Counted from the stretch's first letter, positions 1-10,220 are shown. The stretch: DNA of 62,493 bases from Acidovorax sp. MR-S7 (GCF_000400995.2 NZ_DF238909.1:1-62493); one strand, 5' to 3'. The notes: generated by a model not told the origin, from the letters alone. Translations and numbers: made by a program.

Positions 1-154
1 CTTCCGCATGGCAAACCCACTCCGTCAACGCGTTGGCCCACATACTACCAACACAGATTTGTGACAGAGCCTTTCTTTTTGCGGCAGGCACAGGCACGCC
101 TTCAGCCAGCCGTCCTACAGGCCCGTGCGGGGCGCGCCCGGAACAATCGGGGCG
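1..154. other. Window-edge upstream region, no gene seen
   Basis: I see no recognisable coding sequence here. The stretch precedes the ATG of the endonuclease/exonuclease/phosphatase gene. A GTG at 125 is in frame with that gene but would only add ten unconserved residues. No convincing promoter hexamers were found. Confidence 0.4.
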
Positions 155-922
155 ATGACCGCGCCACATCCTTCCAGCTCCCTCGCGTTCAAGGTGCTCA
201 CCGTGAACGTGCACAAGGGCTTCACTTCCTTCAACCGCCGCTTCATGCTGCACGAGCTGCGCGACGCGGTGCGCGAGGTGTCGGCCGACGTGGTGTTCCT
301 GCAGGAGGTGCTGGGCACGCACCAGCGCCATGCGGACCGCGTGGCCAACTTCCCGCAGGAGCCGCACTACGAGTTCCTGGCCGACTCGATCTGGCAGCAG
401 CACGCCTACGGTCGCAACGCGGTTTACGACAACGGCCACCACGGTAACGCGGTGCTGTCCAAGTTCCCCATCACGCGCTTCGAGAACCACGACATCTCGG
501 TGAGCGGCCCCGAGCGGCGCGGCATGCTGCACTGCACGCTGCAGCCGCCGGGCCACCCCACGCCGGTGCACGCCATCTGCGTGCACCTGGGGCTGCAGGA
601 GGGGCACCGCCAGCAGCAGTTGCGCCGCGTGGCCGAACTGACGCGCGGCCTGCCGGAGGACGAGCCCGTGATCCTGGCGGGCGACTTCAACGACTGGCGC
701 GGCCGCGCGCACGACGTGCTGCGGCGCGAGGCCGGGTTGCACGAGGTCTTCGTGCACGCTGGCGGCCGCGCGGTGCGCACCTTCCCCGCGCCCATGCCGA
801 TGCTGGCGCTGGACCGCATCTACGTGCGCGGCGTGTCCGTGCACATGCCGCTGCCGCTGCCGCGCCGGCCTTGGAACCAGCTGTCGGACCACGCGCCGCT
901 GGCCGCGGAGATCGCGCTATGA
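155..922 (+). CDS. Endonuclease/exonuclease/phosphatase family protein (YbhP-like)
   Basis: Predicted metal-dependent phosphoesterase of the EEP (DNase I-like) fold, 255 aa. Visible motifs are the N-terminal TVNVHKG strand (about residues 16-22), FLQEV with the metal-ligand Glu near 51, LAGDFNDW near 174-181 and the terminal SDH near 244-246, so the active site looks complete. ATG at 155 is preferred over in-frame GTG 125 because conservation begins near it. The stop overlaps the next start as ATGA, so it is probably translationally coupled to the cardiolipin synthase. In enterobacteria ybhP, clsB (ybhO) and ybhN form the same gene order, which points to a role with phospholipid metabolism. 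The substrate is unknown; it could act on a lipid head group or on nucleic acid. Confidence 0.85.
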   Translation: MTAPHPSSSLAFKVLTVNVHKGFTSFNRRFMLHELRDAVREVSADVVFLQEVLGTHQRHADRVANFPQEPHYEFLADSIWQQHAYGRNAVYDNGHHGNAVLSKFPITRFENHDISVSGPERRGMLHCTLQPPGHPTPVHAICVHLGLQEGHRQQQLRRVAELTRGLPEDEPVILAGDFNDWRGRAHDVLRREAGLHEVFVHAGGRAVRTFPAPMPMLALDRIYVRGVSVHMPLPLPRRPWNQLSDHAPLAAEIAL

Positions 923-2127
923 CGCCCCGTCCGTCGTCACGCTGGGTGGGCGGCAACCAGTTCCGCCTGCTGGAGAACGGCGAGGAGTACTTCCCGCGCG
1001 TGTTCGAGGCCATCGCCAGCGCGCGCCGCGAAGTGTTCGTGGAAACCTTCATCCTGTTCGACGACAAGATCGGCCGCGGCCTGCATGCCGCGCTGCTGCA
1101 GGCCGCGCAGGGCGGCGCCGAGGTGCACGTGCTGGTGGACGGCTTCGGCTCGCCCGACCTGCCCGGGGACTTCGTCGCCAGCCTGGTGCAGGCCGGCGTG
1201 CGCTTTCGCGTGTTCGATCCGGGGCGGCGCCTGTTCGGCCAGCGGCTGAACCTGCTGCGCCGCATGCACCGCAAGATCGTGGTGGTGGACGGCGAGCGGA
1301 GCTTCATCGGCGGCATCAACTACTCGGCCGACCACGTGGCCGACTTCGGCCCCGAGGCCAAGCAGGACTACGCCGTGGAGGTGCGCGGCCCCATCGTCGC
1401 GCACATGCACCGCTTCGTGCAGGCCGCCGTGCTGCCGCGCGCCGAGCTGCGCCAGCGGCTGCGCGCCGCCCCGCCCGTGCCGCCGCCGGCGGGCGAGGCG
1501 GGCGCCCTCTTCGTCACGCGCGACAACCGCCACCACACCACCGACATCGAGCGCCACTACCGCATCGCGCTACGCGCCGCACGCGAGCGCGTGGTGATCG
1601 CCAACGCCTACTTCTTCCCCGGCTATCGGCTGGTGCGCGAGATGCGCCGCGCCGCGCGCCGCGGCGTGGAGGTGGCGCTGATCCTGCAGGGTCAGCCCGA
1701 CATGCCCATCGTGAAGACCGCCGCCGGGCTGCTCTACGACCACCTGCAGCGTGCGGGCGTGCGCATCTACGAATACTGCGAGCGCCCGCTGCACGGCAAG
1801 GTGGCGCTGGTGGACAACGCCTGGGCCACCGTGGGCTCCAGCAACCTCGACCCCCTGAGCCTGTCGCTGAACCTGGAGGCCAACGTCGTCATCCGCGACA
1901 CGCGGTTCAACGCCACGCTGCACGAGCGCCTGGCACGCCTCATGCGCGACTGCTGCAAGCAGGTGGAGCCCGCGCCGCGCACGCGCTGGGAGGGCCTGCG
2001 CCTGCTGCGCGGCTACTGCGTCTACCACCTGATGCGCTGGTTCCCCGCCTGGGCCGGCTGGCTTCCGCGCCATGCCCCCGTGATCGAAATCGTGGAGGCC
2101 GACGGGCTGCACAAGCCGGCGGCCTGA
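919..2127 (+). CDS. clsB: Cardiolipin synthase B (phospholipase D family)
   Basis: Membrane-associated phospholipase D superfamily enzyme that forms cardiolipin from phosphatidylglycerol and a second phospholipid. The 402-aa protein carries two HKD motifs, HRKIVVVDG starting near residue 117 and HGKVALVDN near residue 292, each followed by the usual glycine/serine-Asn stretch (GGINY, GSSNLD). There is no N-terminal transmembrane pair, as in ClsB rather than ClsA. The start overlaps the previous stop (ATGA at 919). Its neighbours (EEP protein upstream, YbhN-type membrane protein 5 bp downstream) reproduce the enterobacterial ybhP-clsB-ybhN operon. Family and order make the call secure; which phospholipid is the second substrate cannot be read from sequence. 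Confidence 0.93.
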   Translation: MTPRPSSRWVGGNQFRLLENGEEYFPRVFEAIASARREVFVETFILFDDKIGRGLHAALLQAAQGGAEVHVLVDGFGSPDLPGDFVASLVQAGVRFRVFDPGRRLFGQRLNLLRRMHRKIVVVDGERSFIGGINYSADHVADFGPEAKQDYAVEVRGPIVAHMHRFVQAAVLPRAELRQRLRAAPPVPPPAGEAGALFVTRDNRHHTTDIERHYRIALRAARERVVIANAYFFPGYRLVREMRRAARRGVEVALILQGQPDMPIVKTAAGLLYDHLQRAGVRIYEYCERPLHGKVALVDNAWATVGSSNLDPLSLSLNLEANVVIRDTRFNATLHERLARLMRDCCKQVEPAPRTRWEGLRLLRGYCVYHLMRWFPAWAGWLPRHAPVIEIVEADGLHKPAA

Positions 2128-2132
2128 TCCCC

Positions 2133-3110
2133 ATGCACGCGCACACCGCTCCCTCACAGCACCGCCGCCGCCGCGGCGCCTGGCCCTGGCTGGCGGGCGC
2201 ATTCACGGCCGCGCTGATCGCGCTGGTGGTGTGGCTGCTGCTGCGCCAGGCACGGCAGGTGGACTGGCCCGGCGTGTGGCAGGCCTTGCGCGCGCTGCCG
2301 CCGGGCACGCTGGCGCTGGGCGCGCTGCTGGCCTGGGCGAGCCACCTGGCCTATGGCTGCTTCGACCTGTTCGGCCGCCACGTGCTGCGCCATGGCCTGG
2401 GAGTGGCGCGCACCATGGGCGTCACGCTCACGGCCTATCCGTTCGCGCTCAATTTGGGCTCCATCATCGGCGGCGTGTCCGTGCGTTGGCGGCTGTACTC
2501 GCGCCAGGGGCTGCAGCCGGGGCAGATCGGGCAGGTCATCGTGCTGTCCATCATCACCAACTGGCTGGGCTACTGCGTGCTGGCCTGCGCCGTGTTCTGG
2601 GCCTGGGCACCGCCGCTGCCGCAGGGCTGGGAGATCGGCCCGCACCAGATGCGCATGCTAGGTGCCGCGCTGGCGGCCATCGGTGCAGCCTACCTGGCGC
2701 TGTGCGCCTGGCGCGGCGGGCGGCCGCTGGCCGTGCGCGGGCACGAGCTGCCGCTGCCGCGCGCGCGGGTGGCGCTGCTGCAGATGCTGCTGTCGTGCAC
2801 CAATTGGGCGCTGATGGGCGGCGCGCTGTGGGCGCTGGCGGGCGGCAAGGCGCCCTACGCGGCGGCACTGGCCGCCGTGCTGCTGGGCGCGGTGGCGGGG
2901 CTGCTCTCGCGCATCCCCGCCGGCCTGGGCGTGCTGGAGGCCGTGGGCACCGCCGTGCTGAGCCCCTGGATGCCCCCCAGCCAGGCGCTGGCCGTCGTGC
3001 TGGCCTACCGGGCGCTCTACTACTTCGCGCCGCTCGCGGTCGCGGGCGTGGCGCTGCTGGCCTGGGAGTGGCGTGGGAAAATACAAGCCAAATCGGCCTC
3101 CAGCGCTTGA
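2133..3110 (+). CDS. ybhN: YbhN-type integral membrane protein (LPG synthase TM domain family)
   Basis: Polytopic inner-membrane protein of 325 aa from the lysylphosphatidylglycerol synthase transmembrane (UPF0104/YbhN) family. Hydrophobic segments run through most of the length and a GLLSRIPAGLGVLEA motif, typical of the family, lies near residues 255-269. It is the last gene of the three-gene lipid operon, 5 bp after clsB. The function is not settled; relatives are considered lipid translocases or modifiers of cardiolipin metabolism. The last residues (about KIQAKSASSA) and the stop codon are encoded by a dispersed palindromic repeat that begins before the stop, so the native C-terminus has probably been replaced. 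Confidence 0.88.
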   Translation: MHAHTAPSQHRRRRGAWPWLAGAFTAALIALVVWLLLRQARQVDWPGVWQALRALPPGTLALGALLAWASHLAYGCFDLFGRHVLRHGLGVARTMGVTLTAYPFALNLGSIIGGVSVRWRLYSRQGLQPGQIGQVIVLSIITNWLGYCVLACAVFWAWAPPLPQGWEIGPHQMRMLGAALAAIGAAYLALCAWRGGRPLAVRGHELPLPRARVALLQMLLSCTNWALMGGALWALAGGKAPYAAALAAVLLGAVAGLLSRIPAGLGVLEAVGTAVLSPWMPPSQALAVVLAYRALYYFAPLAVAGVALLAWEWRGKIQAKSASSA

Positions 3111-3145
3111 TGCACAAGCGCAAGCAGCTATTGAATAGATAGCAA
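3081..3145 (+). repeat. Dispersed palindromic repeat, copy 1 (supplies ybhN stop)
   Basis: Typical copy of the window's recurrent repeat: CGGCCTCCAGCGCTTG, short loop, CAAGCGCAAGCAGCTATT. The inner arms AGCGCTTG and CAAGCGC pair. The TGA stop of the upstream ybhN gene (3108-3110) is inside the element. Confidence 0.8.
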
Positions 3146-3175
3146 TGCAGCGAATGCGGAGGCCACAATGCCCGC

Positions 3176-4207
3176 ATGCCGCCACGCCATTCCGTCCTTC
3201 CCATCGCCACGCCCACCCATGCCGCGCCGCTGAGTGCGCAGCAGGCGCAGTTCAACGAGCACCTGCGCCGCATCGCCGCCCAGCAGGAACTGCTGGCCGC
3301 CTGGAACGAGGCCACCGCCGCCTTCCATGCGCGGTATGCGCGCGACGTGGAGCCGCTGCTGGCCACCTACCACGCGCTCTATTGCGAGCTGGCGCAGGTG
3401 CTGGACGCCGAGGCCGGCCGCAAGGGCCTGTCGAAAGCCGACCGCGCCGCGCTGGGCGAGGCCATCGCCCGCCTCGCCGCCCGCCTGGCCGCCGGCGTAC
3501 GCGACGAAGCCCTGCGCGCAGCGATGCAGGCGCTGCACGACCGCTACGCCAATGCCGACGAAGCGGCACCGGACACCGCCGACCCGGATTCGCCCGAGGA
3601 AGTGCTGCGCCGCGTCGAGGCGCAGATGCACGCCGCCCAGGCCCAGGCCGAGCAGGCGCGCGCCACCCACCACGCCGCGCGCCGCGCGCGCAAGCCCGGC
3701 GCGCGCGAACGCCAGGCCCAGGCTGCCGCGCGCGAGGCCGCCCAGCCGCTGCGCGAGATCTACCGCCGCCTCGCCAGCACCCTGCACCCCGACCGCGAGA
3801 GCGACCCCGCCGAGCGCACGCGCAAGACCGCGCTCATGCAGCGCGTCAACCTCGCCTACGCGGCCGGCGACCTGACCGGCCTGCTGCAGTTGCAGCTCGA
3901 AGCCGACCAGATCGACCCCGCGCGCATCGCCGCCTTCAGCGACGCCCGCCTCGCGCCCTACAACCGCCTGCTGGCCGACCAGCTCGCCGAACTGCAGCGG
4001 CAGACCCGCGCCGCGCAGGAGGCGTTCTGCGCCGACTACGAGCTGGAGCCAGGTGCCGCCAGCAAGCCCGCCAAGCTCATGGGCCATCTGCGCGCACAGG
4101 TGCGCGACCTGCAGGAAGACATCCAGCACCTGCGGCTGCAGCTGCGCGCGTTGCGCGAGGAACCCGACGCGCTGCGGCACTGGCTGCGCCACGCGCGCGC
4201 CGCATAA
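3176..4207 (+). CDS. J-domain (DnaJ-like) co-chaperone with coiled coils
   Basis: Protein of 343 aa with a central to C-terminal J domain: LREIYRRLASTLHPDRESD carries the diagnostic HPD at residues 204-206, followed by a helix ending LMQRVNLAYAAGD. J domains stimulate DnaK-type ATPases, so a role as substrate-specific co-chaperone is inferred. Residues about 20-180 and 260-335 are rich in Ala, Glu, Arg and Leu and look alpha-helical or coiled-coil; there is no Gly/Phe or zinc-finger domain, so it is not DnaJ itself. A repeat copy lies just upstream and the next gene starts 33 bp downstream. The client is unknown. Confidence 0.82.
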   Translation: MPPRHSVLPIATPTHAAPLSAQQAQFNEHLRRIAAQQELLAAWNEATAAFHARYARDVEPLLATYHALYCELAQVLDAEAGRKGLSKADRAALGEAIARLAARLAAGVRDEALRAAMQALHDRYANADEAAPDTADPDSPEEVLRRVEAQMHAAQAQAEQARATHHAARRARKPGARERQAQAAAREAAQPLREIYRRLASTLHPDRESDPAERTRKTALMQRVNLAYAAGDLTGLLQLQLEADQIDPARIAAFSDARLAPYNRLLADQLAELQRQTRAAQEAFCADYELEPGAASKPAKLMGHLRAQVRDLQEDIQHLRLQLRALREEPDALRHWLRHARAA

Positions 4208-4240
4208 TCGCCACCCTCTTTTGCTTGATCGCCACAAGCC

Positions 4241-6013
4241 ATGATCCGCCTCTCCGAACTCAAGCTGCCCCTCGCGGCGCTGCGCTACCACCCCGAGAAC
4301 CACACCGAATACCCGCCCGAGGAAGCGCTGCGCACGCTCGCGGCACAGCAGCTCGGCGTGGAGGAAGGCGCCATCGCCAGCCTGCACGTGCACAAGCGCA
4401 GCTTCGACGCGCGCAAGGCCGACCTGCTGGCCGTCTACATCGTCGACGTGCAGGTGGCCGATGAAGCCGCGCTGCTCGCCCGCCACGCCGGCCACCCGCA
4501 CGTGCAGCCCACGCCCGACATGGCCTGGCGCCCCGTGGGCCGTGCACCCGCCGGGGCGGCCCTGCGCCCCGTGGTCGTGGGCTTCGGGCCCTGCGGCATC
4601 TTCGCGGCGCTGGTGCTGGCGCAGATGGGTTTCCGCCCCATCGTGCTGGAGCGCGGCAAGCCCGTGCGCGAGCGCACGCAGGACACCTGGGGCCTGTGGC
4701 GCAGGCGCGAACTCAATCCGCAGTCGAACGTGCAGTTCGGCGAGGGCGGCGCGGGCACGTTCAGCGACGGCAAGCTCTACAGCCAGATCAAGGACCCGCG
4801 CCACCTGGGCCGCAAGGTGATGCAGGAGTTCGTGGACGCGGGCGCGCCGCCCGAGATCCTCTACGCCGCGCACCCGCACATCGGCACCTTCAAGCTGGTG
4901 AAGGTGGTGGAATCGCTGCGCGCGCAGATCATCGCGCTGGGCGGCGAGGTGCGCTTCGAGCAGCACGTGAGCGACGTGGTGCTCGAAGGCCGCCCCGGAC
5001 AACGCCATGTGCGCGGCCTGCGCGTGCAGAACCTCGCCACCGGCGCCACCGAGGAGCTGCGTGCCGACCACGTGGTCATGGCCCTGGGCCACAGCGCGCG
5101 CGACAGCTTCGCCATGCTGCACGCGCACGGCGTGGCCATGGAGGCCAAGCCCTTCTCGGTGGGCGTGCGCATCGAGCACCCGCAGAGCGTGATCGACCGC
5201 GCGCGCTGGGGCAAGCATGCCGGCCACCCGCTGCTCGGCGCGGCCGACTACAAGCTGGTGCACCACGCGAGTGGCGGGCGCACCGTCTACAGCTTCTGCA
5301 TGTGCCCTGGCGGCACCGTGGTGGCCGCCACGAGCGAGCCCGGGCGCGTGGTGACCAACGGCATGAGCCAGTATTCGCGCGCCGAGCGCAACGCCAACGC
5401 GGGCATGGTGGTGGGCGTGGAGCCGCAGGACTATCCGCGCGATCCCGCCGCGTTCGAGGCGCTGCTCGGCGCCACGCACGGCGTGGAAGCCTTGCCGCAG
5501 GACGCAGTGCACCCGCTCGCAGGCATCGTGCTGCAGCGCCAGCTCGAATCAGGTGCGTACCAACTGGGCGGCGGCAACTACAACGCGCCCGCGCAGCGCG
5601 TGGGCGACTTCCTCGCACGCCGCGCGTCCACGGAGCTGGGGGACGTGGAGCCCTCGTACAAGCCCGGCGTGACGCTGGTCAGCCTGGACGACGCCCTGCC
5701 CGCCTTCGCCACTGCCGCCATGCGCGAGGCCCTGCCCGCCTTCGGCCGCAAGATCCGCGGCTACGACATGGAGGACGCCGTGATGACGGGCGTGGAGACG
5801 CGCACCTCGTCGCCGCTGCGCATCGGCCGGGGCGAGGACTTCCAGAGCCTGAACACCCCCGGCCTGTATCCCGCGGGCGAGGGCGCGGGCTACGCGGGCG
5901 GCATCCTCTCGGCGGGCGTGGACGGCATCAAGGTCGGCGAGGCCGTGGCCTGCGCCCTCCTCGGCCTGCCGCTGCCCTCGTCGGGCACGCGCGGTTCGGG
6001 CAGCGCCGCCTGA
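4241..6013 (+). CDS. FAD-dependent oxidoreductase, COG2509 family
   Basis: Flavoprotein of 590 aa with an N-terminal alpha/beta domain (about 1-105) and a dinucleotide-binding site VVGFGPCGIFAALVLAQ near residues 112-128 followed by VLERG. Further family motifs are GEGGAGTFSDGKLY near 167-180, LGHSARD, and a C-terminal FAD site LYPAGEGAGYAGGILSAGVDG. It resembles the uncharacterised NAD(FAD)-utilising dehydrogenases of COG2509, and the length agrees. Substrate and pathway are unknown. It follows the J-domain gene and converges with a small lipoprotein gene. Confidence 0.88.
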   Translation: MIRLSELKLPLAALRYHPENHTEYPPEEALRTLAAQQLGVEEGAIASLHVHKRSFDARKADLLAVYIVDVQVADEAALLARHAGHPHVQPTPDMAWRPVGRAPAGAALRPVVVGFGPCGIFAALVLAQMGFRPIVLERGKPVRERTQDTWGLWRRRELNPQSNVQFGEGGAGTFSDGKLYSQIKDPRHLGRKVMQEFVDAGAPPEILYAAHPHIGTFKLVKVVESLRAQIIALGGEVRFEQHVSDVVLEGRPGQRHVRGLRVQNLATGATEELRADHVVMALGHSARDSFAMLHAHGVAMEAKPFSVGVRIEHPQSVIDRARWGKHAGHPLLGAADYKLVHHASGGRTVYSFCMCPGGTVVAATSEPGRVVTNGMSQYSRAERNANAGMVVGVEPQDYPRDPAAFEALLGATHGVEALPQDAVHPLAGIVLQRQLESGAYQLGGGNYNAPAQRVGDFLARRASTELGDVEPSYKPGVTLVSLDDALPAFATAAMREALPAFGRKIRGYDMEDAVMTGVETRTSSPLRIGRGEDFQSLNTPGLYPAGEGAGYAGGILSAGVDGIKVGEAVACALLGLPLPSSGTRGSGSAA

Positions 6014-6029
6014 TCGGCGGCGGCGCGGC

Positions 6030-6365
6030 CTACCGCGGGCCCCAGCGCCCGCCGCGCGGCTGCCAGCCATGCGGGCCGTGCTGCCACTGGCGCGGCTGCC
6101 ATGTGTAACCTGGGCGCGGCGGCACGGCCCAGTGCCCCGGCCGCCAGTCGTAGCGGCTGCCGCCCCAGCCCCAGTAGCCGTTGATCCATACGTGCACGGG
6201 CGACGGCGCCACGGGCACCACTTCGGTGTAGAGCGGTGGCGGCGCCATGGGGGCGTATATGGCCTCACCCGGCCCGGCCACGGGGTAGGCGGGCGCCACC
6301 ACGCAGCCGCCGAGCAGGGCGCTGGCGGCGGCGGCGATCAGGAAAGAAGGTCGAAGAAGTCTCAC
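6030..6365 (-). CDS. YXWGXW-repeat lipoprotein
   Basis: Small lipoprotein of 111 aa. The N-terminus has a signal peptide ending in the lipobox LLGGC (Cys at residue 21). The mature part is Pro/Trp/Tyr rich with the pattern WINGYWGWGG...YDWRPGHW and further Trp-Gln-Pro units, as in YXWGXW-repeat proteins of beta-proteobacteria. It is expected in the outer membrane or periplasm; no function is known. It is a single gene convergent with the COG2509 flavoprotein. Confidence 0.82.
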   Translation of the reverse strand: MRLLRPSFLIAAAASALLGGCVVAPAYPVAGPGEAIYAPMAPPPLYTEVVPVAPSPVHVWINGYWGWGGSRYDWRPGHWAVPPRPGYTWQPRQWQHGPHGWQPRGGRWGPR

Positions 6366-6398
6366 GGCATGCTCCCGGGAACGTGATGCCCCTTCAAC

Positions 6399-6430
6399 GA
6401 AAAAGCCCCTGCCGGGTGTTGACAGGGGCT
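6399..6430 (-). terminator. Rho-independent terminator of htpX
   Basis: AGCCCCTG (6404-6411) pairs with CAGGGGCT (6423-6430). Read on the minus strand, the stem is followed by TTTTT, placing an intrinsic terminator about 30 bp after the htpX stop. Confidence 0.8.
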
Positions 6431-6461
6431 ATGTGAAGGCCGGGTAAAGACGCGGGGGCGA

Positions 6462-7331
6462 TCAGCCCTGCTGCAGCGCGGCCACGCGCTCCTCGATGGG
6501 CGGGTGCGAGCTGAACAGCTTGCCGATGCTGCCCGTGATGCCCATGGCCTGCAGGCTCTTGGGCATCTCGCCCGGGTGCATGCCGCCCAGGCGGTACAGC
6601 GCGTTGATCATCGGCTGCTTGCGGCCCATGAGCTGCGCGGCGCCCGCGTCGGCGCGGAACTCGCGCTGGCGCGAGAACCACGCCACGATGATGGCGGCCA
6701 GGAAGCCCAGCAGGATGTCGAGCACGATGGTGGTGACGAAGTAGCCGATGCCGGGGCCGGAGCTGTTCTCGTCGTTCTTGCGCAGGAAGCTGTCCACCGC
6801 GTAGCCGATCACGCGCGAGAGGAACACGACGAAGGTGTTCATCACGCCCTGGATCAGCGCCATGGTCACCATGTCGCCATTGGCCACGTGCGCGACCTCG
6901 TGGCCGATGACGGCCTCGACCTCCTCGCGCGTCATGCCCTGCAGCAGGCCGGTGGAAACGGCCACCAGGGCCGAGTTCTTGAACGCGCCGGTGGCGAAGG
7001 CGTTGGGATCGCCCTGGTAGATGCCGACCTCGGGCATCTGGATGCCAGCCTTCTCGGAGAAGCGGCGCACGGTCTCCACGATCCAGGCCTCGTCAGCGTT
7101 GCGCGGCTCGTTGATGATCTGCACGCCCATGCTCATCTTGGCGATGGGCTTGCTCATGAGCAGCGAGATGATGGCGCCGCCGAAGCCCATGATGAAGGCG
7201 AAGCCCAGCAGCGCCCCCAGGTTCAGGCCGTTGGCGGTGAGGTAGCGGTTCACGCCGAGCAGGCTGGCGACGATGCCCAGCACCACCACGACGGCGACGT
7301 TGGTCAACAGAAAAAGCGCGATGCGTTTCAT
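6462..7331 (-). CDS. htpX: Membrane zinc metalloprotease HtpX
   Basis: Heat-shock-type M48 inner-membrane protease that degrades misfolded membrane proteins. 289 aa, the usual length. Two N-terminal transmembrane segments (about residues 4-24 and 33-54), then the zinc motif HEVAH near 144-148, two further hydrophobic segments, and [12 protein letters not shown] carrying the third zinc ligand. The start at 7331 ([11 protein letters not shown]) matches the family; an upstream in-frame ATG at 7397 would add 22 unrelated residues. It is transcribed alone and followed by an intrinsic terminator. Confidence 0.95.
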   Translation of the reverse strand: MKRIALFLLTNVAVVVVLGIVASLLGVNRYLTANGLNLGALLGFAFIMGFGGAIISLLMSKPIAKMSMGVQIINEPRNADEAWIVETVRRFSEKAGIQMPEVGIYQGDPNAFATGAFKNSALVAVSTGLLQGMTREEVEAVIGHEVAHVANGDMVTMALIQGVMNTFVVFLSRVIGYAVDSFLRKNDENSSGPGIGYFVTTIVLDILLGFLAAIIVAWFSRQREFRADAGAAQLMGRKQPMINALYRLGGMHPGEMPKSLQAMGITGSIGKLFSSHPPIEERVAALQQG

Positions 7332-7436
7332 AGAGGTGGGTTCTCCACTCGGGAACAAGTGTCTGCGGGTATATGGGGAGTGCGCGGCGTTTTCCAAGCC
7401 GCGCGTGCAACGGTGGGCGGCCCTGTTGTGGTTGGC

Positions 7437-8182
7437 TTATGCGGGGCGCATGCTGCGGAAAACGAGAGAGTCATCATAGAAGCAAAAGTTCTCGTTTTCG
7501 GGCCACCAGCCGGGCACGCCCAGAACCGGCAGGGGATTGAACGGCTTGGCCGCCAGCACCTCGGGCGCGAGGGCGGCGGCCAACCAGGCATCGGCGCTTG
7601 CTATGCCTTCGATAGCTGCTGGCGCTTGGTGGGCATGCGCCGTGATCGGTTTTCGTGGCGCAACCAGCTTTTCGAGCAGCGCGTGGCCGAACAGCAGCAG
7701 GCGCGCCTGGCCCCAGAGCGGGCGCAGCTCCACGCACAGCCGTCGCCACTGGCGCGCGGCCAGCGCCGCGTGCAGCGCGGGCGGGGCGCAGAAGATGGCG
7801 CCGTTCTCGTCGAACACGGTGGCCGCGTCGCGCAGCGGCCCGCGCACCGCGCCCACGCCGTGCGCCGCGATGGCCCGGGCCTGGCACTGGTTGAGCCGGC
7901 GCTTGGTGGCGGGGTAGTGCAGCCAGACGAGGCCGTTGAAGAAGTCGTGCAGGTTGTCGCGCGTGGGCACCTGGCCGGTCTCGAAGATGAAGCGCTCGTA
8001 GGCCATGCCTTCCGGCAGCGCCGCCTGGGGCACGAAGCGCACGCCGGGCGCGGGGGCGAGGCCGCCGTCCGCCAGCGCGTTGAGCGCCTGCGCCACGCTG
8101 GCGCCCGCCGCCACCCGCTGCGCGCCGGCGCGGCCCAGCCGCGCCAGGGGAGCGAGCCAGGGGCGCTCCCAGTCGATGGCGT

Positions 8183-8186
<4 letters not shown>
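7437..8186 (-). CDS. DUF3025 domain protein
   Basis: Protein of 249 aa matching the uncharacterised DUF3025 family, with motifs HDFFNGLVWLHYPATKRRLNQ and FDENGAIF. The GTG start at 8186 overlaps the TGA of the preceding NYN-domain gene (GTGA), which both decides the start and indicates translational coupling. Residues about 179-197 (around AHAHQAPAAIEGIAS) are encoded by a degenerate copy of the dispersed repeat, inserted in frame in a probable loop. No catalytic motif is apparent. Confidence 0.82.
7595..7650 (-). repeat. Dispersed palindromic repeat, copy 2 (partial, inside DUF3025 gene)
   Basis: On the minus strand CCACCAAGCGCCAGCAGCTATC matches the right half of the repeat; the left half is degenerate. 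It lies in frame inside the DUF3025 coding sequence. Confidence 0.6.
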
Positions 8187-8983
<797 letters not shown>

Positions 8984-9083
8984 GAGCGGCTCCTTCAAAT
9001 GAATGGCGCTGTGCACCGTTCGTGTTGCTTGAAACTGGCGCGCGTCAGGCCAGGGCCGCCGTGCAAGGGCCTTAGCCGGCCGC

Positions 9084-9170
9084 GCCGCCCCGCCGCACTG
9101 GCGGCGTCCCCCTGCCCGCAGCGCGCAGCGCTGCGAGAGCGGGGGGAAGGCCCGCAGGGCCTCAGGGGGG
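9084..9170. other. Structured intergenic element with possible three-way junction
   Basis: Gene-free, GC-rich region. An outer stem CCCCCTG (9108-9114) with CAGGGGG (9163-9169) encloses GCAGCGC/GCGCTGC (9118-9124, 9128-9134) and AGGCCC/GGGCCT (9148-9153, 9157-9162). A further GCCGC/GCGGC hairpin lies at 9092-9105. It sits just downstream of pyrC on the minus strand. There is no T-tract, so it is not a classical terminator. Confidence 0.5.
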
Positions 9171-9176
9171 TGTTCC

Positions 9177-10220
9177 TCATACCAGGCGCCAGGGCAGTGC
9201 CTCGCCCGCGCGCAGGGGTTTCAGCTCGGCCTCGCCGAAGGGGAAGCTGTCCGGCGGCGTCCACGACTCGCGGCGCAGGGTGATGGTGCCCTGGTTGCGC
9301 GGCAGGCCGTAGAACGCGGGGCCGTGGAAGCTGGCGAAGCCCTCCAGTTGGTCCAACGCGCCCGCGTTGTCGAACGCCTCGGCATACATCTCGATGGCCG
9401 CGTGCGCGGTGTAGCAGCCCGCGCAGCCCGTGGCGTGCTCCTTGAGGTGCGCGGGGTGCGGCGCGCTGTCGGTGCCCAGGAAGAAGCGGTCGCTGCCGCT
9501 GGTGGCGGCCTGCACCAGCGCCTGGCGGTGCGTCTCGCGCTTGAGCACGGGCAGGCAGTAGTAGTGCGGGCGGATGCCGCCGGTGAAGATGGCGTTGCGG
9601 TTGTAGAGCAGGTGGTGCGCGGTGATGGTGGCGGCCGTGAAGCGGTCGGCCTGCGCCACGTACTGCGCGGCCTCCTTGGTCGTGATGTGCTCGAAGACGA
9701 TCTTCAGCTCGGGGAAGTCGCGGCGCAGCGGGATCAGGTGCTGGTCGATGAACACGGCCTCGCGGTCGAACAGGTCGATGTCGCTGCTGGTCACCTCGCC
9801 ATGCACCAGCAGCAGGATGCCGGCCTTCTGCATGGCTTCGAGCGTCTTGTAGGTCTTGCGGATGTCGGTCACGCCCGCGTCGCTGTTGGTGGTGGCGCCG
9901 GCCGGGTAGAGCTTGAGGGCGACCACGCCCGCGTCCTTGGCACGCGCGATCTCGTCCGGCGCGAGGTTGTCGGTGAGGTAGAGCGTCATCAGCGGCTCGA
10001 AGTGCACGCCGGGCGGCACGGCGGCCAGGATGCGCTGCTTGTATGCCAGCGCCTGCGCGGCCGTGGTCACGGGCGGGCGCAGGTTGGGCATGATGATGGC
10101 GCGGCCGAACTGCGCGGCCGTGTGCGGCACCACGGTGGCGAGCGGTTCGCCGTCGCGCACGTGCAGGTGCCAGTCGTCGGGGCGGGTGATCGTGAGGGTG
10201 TCGAGGGGGGTGGCGGTCAT
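9177..10220 (-). CDS. pyrC: Dihydroorotase
   Basis: Zinc amidohydrolase converting carbamoyl aspartate to dihydroorotate in pyrimidine synthesis; cytoplasmic. 347 aa, the usual length for class II dihydroorotase. Metal ligands are visible in DWHLHVRDG (His18, His20), the lysine to be carboxylated in ALKLYPAG (about Lys103), VHGEV and FEHITT, and the catalytic Asp in LGTDSAPH. The ATG at 10220 fits family N-termini; ATG 10229, three codons upstream, is possible. A repeat copy occupies the region upstream. No other pyr gene is nearby. Confidence 0.95.
   Translation of the reverse strand: MTATPLDTLTITRPDDWHLHVRDGEPLATVVPHTAAQFGRAIIMPNLRPPVTTAAQALAYKQRILAAVPPGVHFEPLMTLYLTDNLAPDEIARAKDAGVVALKLYPAGATTNSDAGVTDIRKTYKTLEAMQKAGILLLVHGEVTSSDIDLFDREAVFIDQHLIPLRRDFPELKIVFEHITTKEAAQYVAQADRFTAATITAHHLLYNRNAIFTGGIRPHYYCLPVLKRETHRQALVQAATSGSDRFFLGTDSAPHPAHLKEHATGCAGCYTAHAAIEMYAEAFDNAGALDQLEGFASFHGPAFYGLPRNQGTITLRRESWTPPDSFPFGEAELKPLRAGEALPWRLV

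Noticed and set aside
3128-5512. 794-codon open frame on the minus strand, opposite the J-domain and flavoprotein genes
   Set aside because: Composition is His/Ala/Arg/Gly-rich with no domain, as expected for an antisense shadow of high-GC codons.
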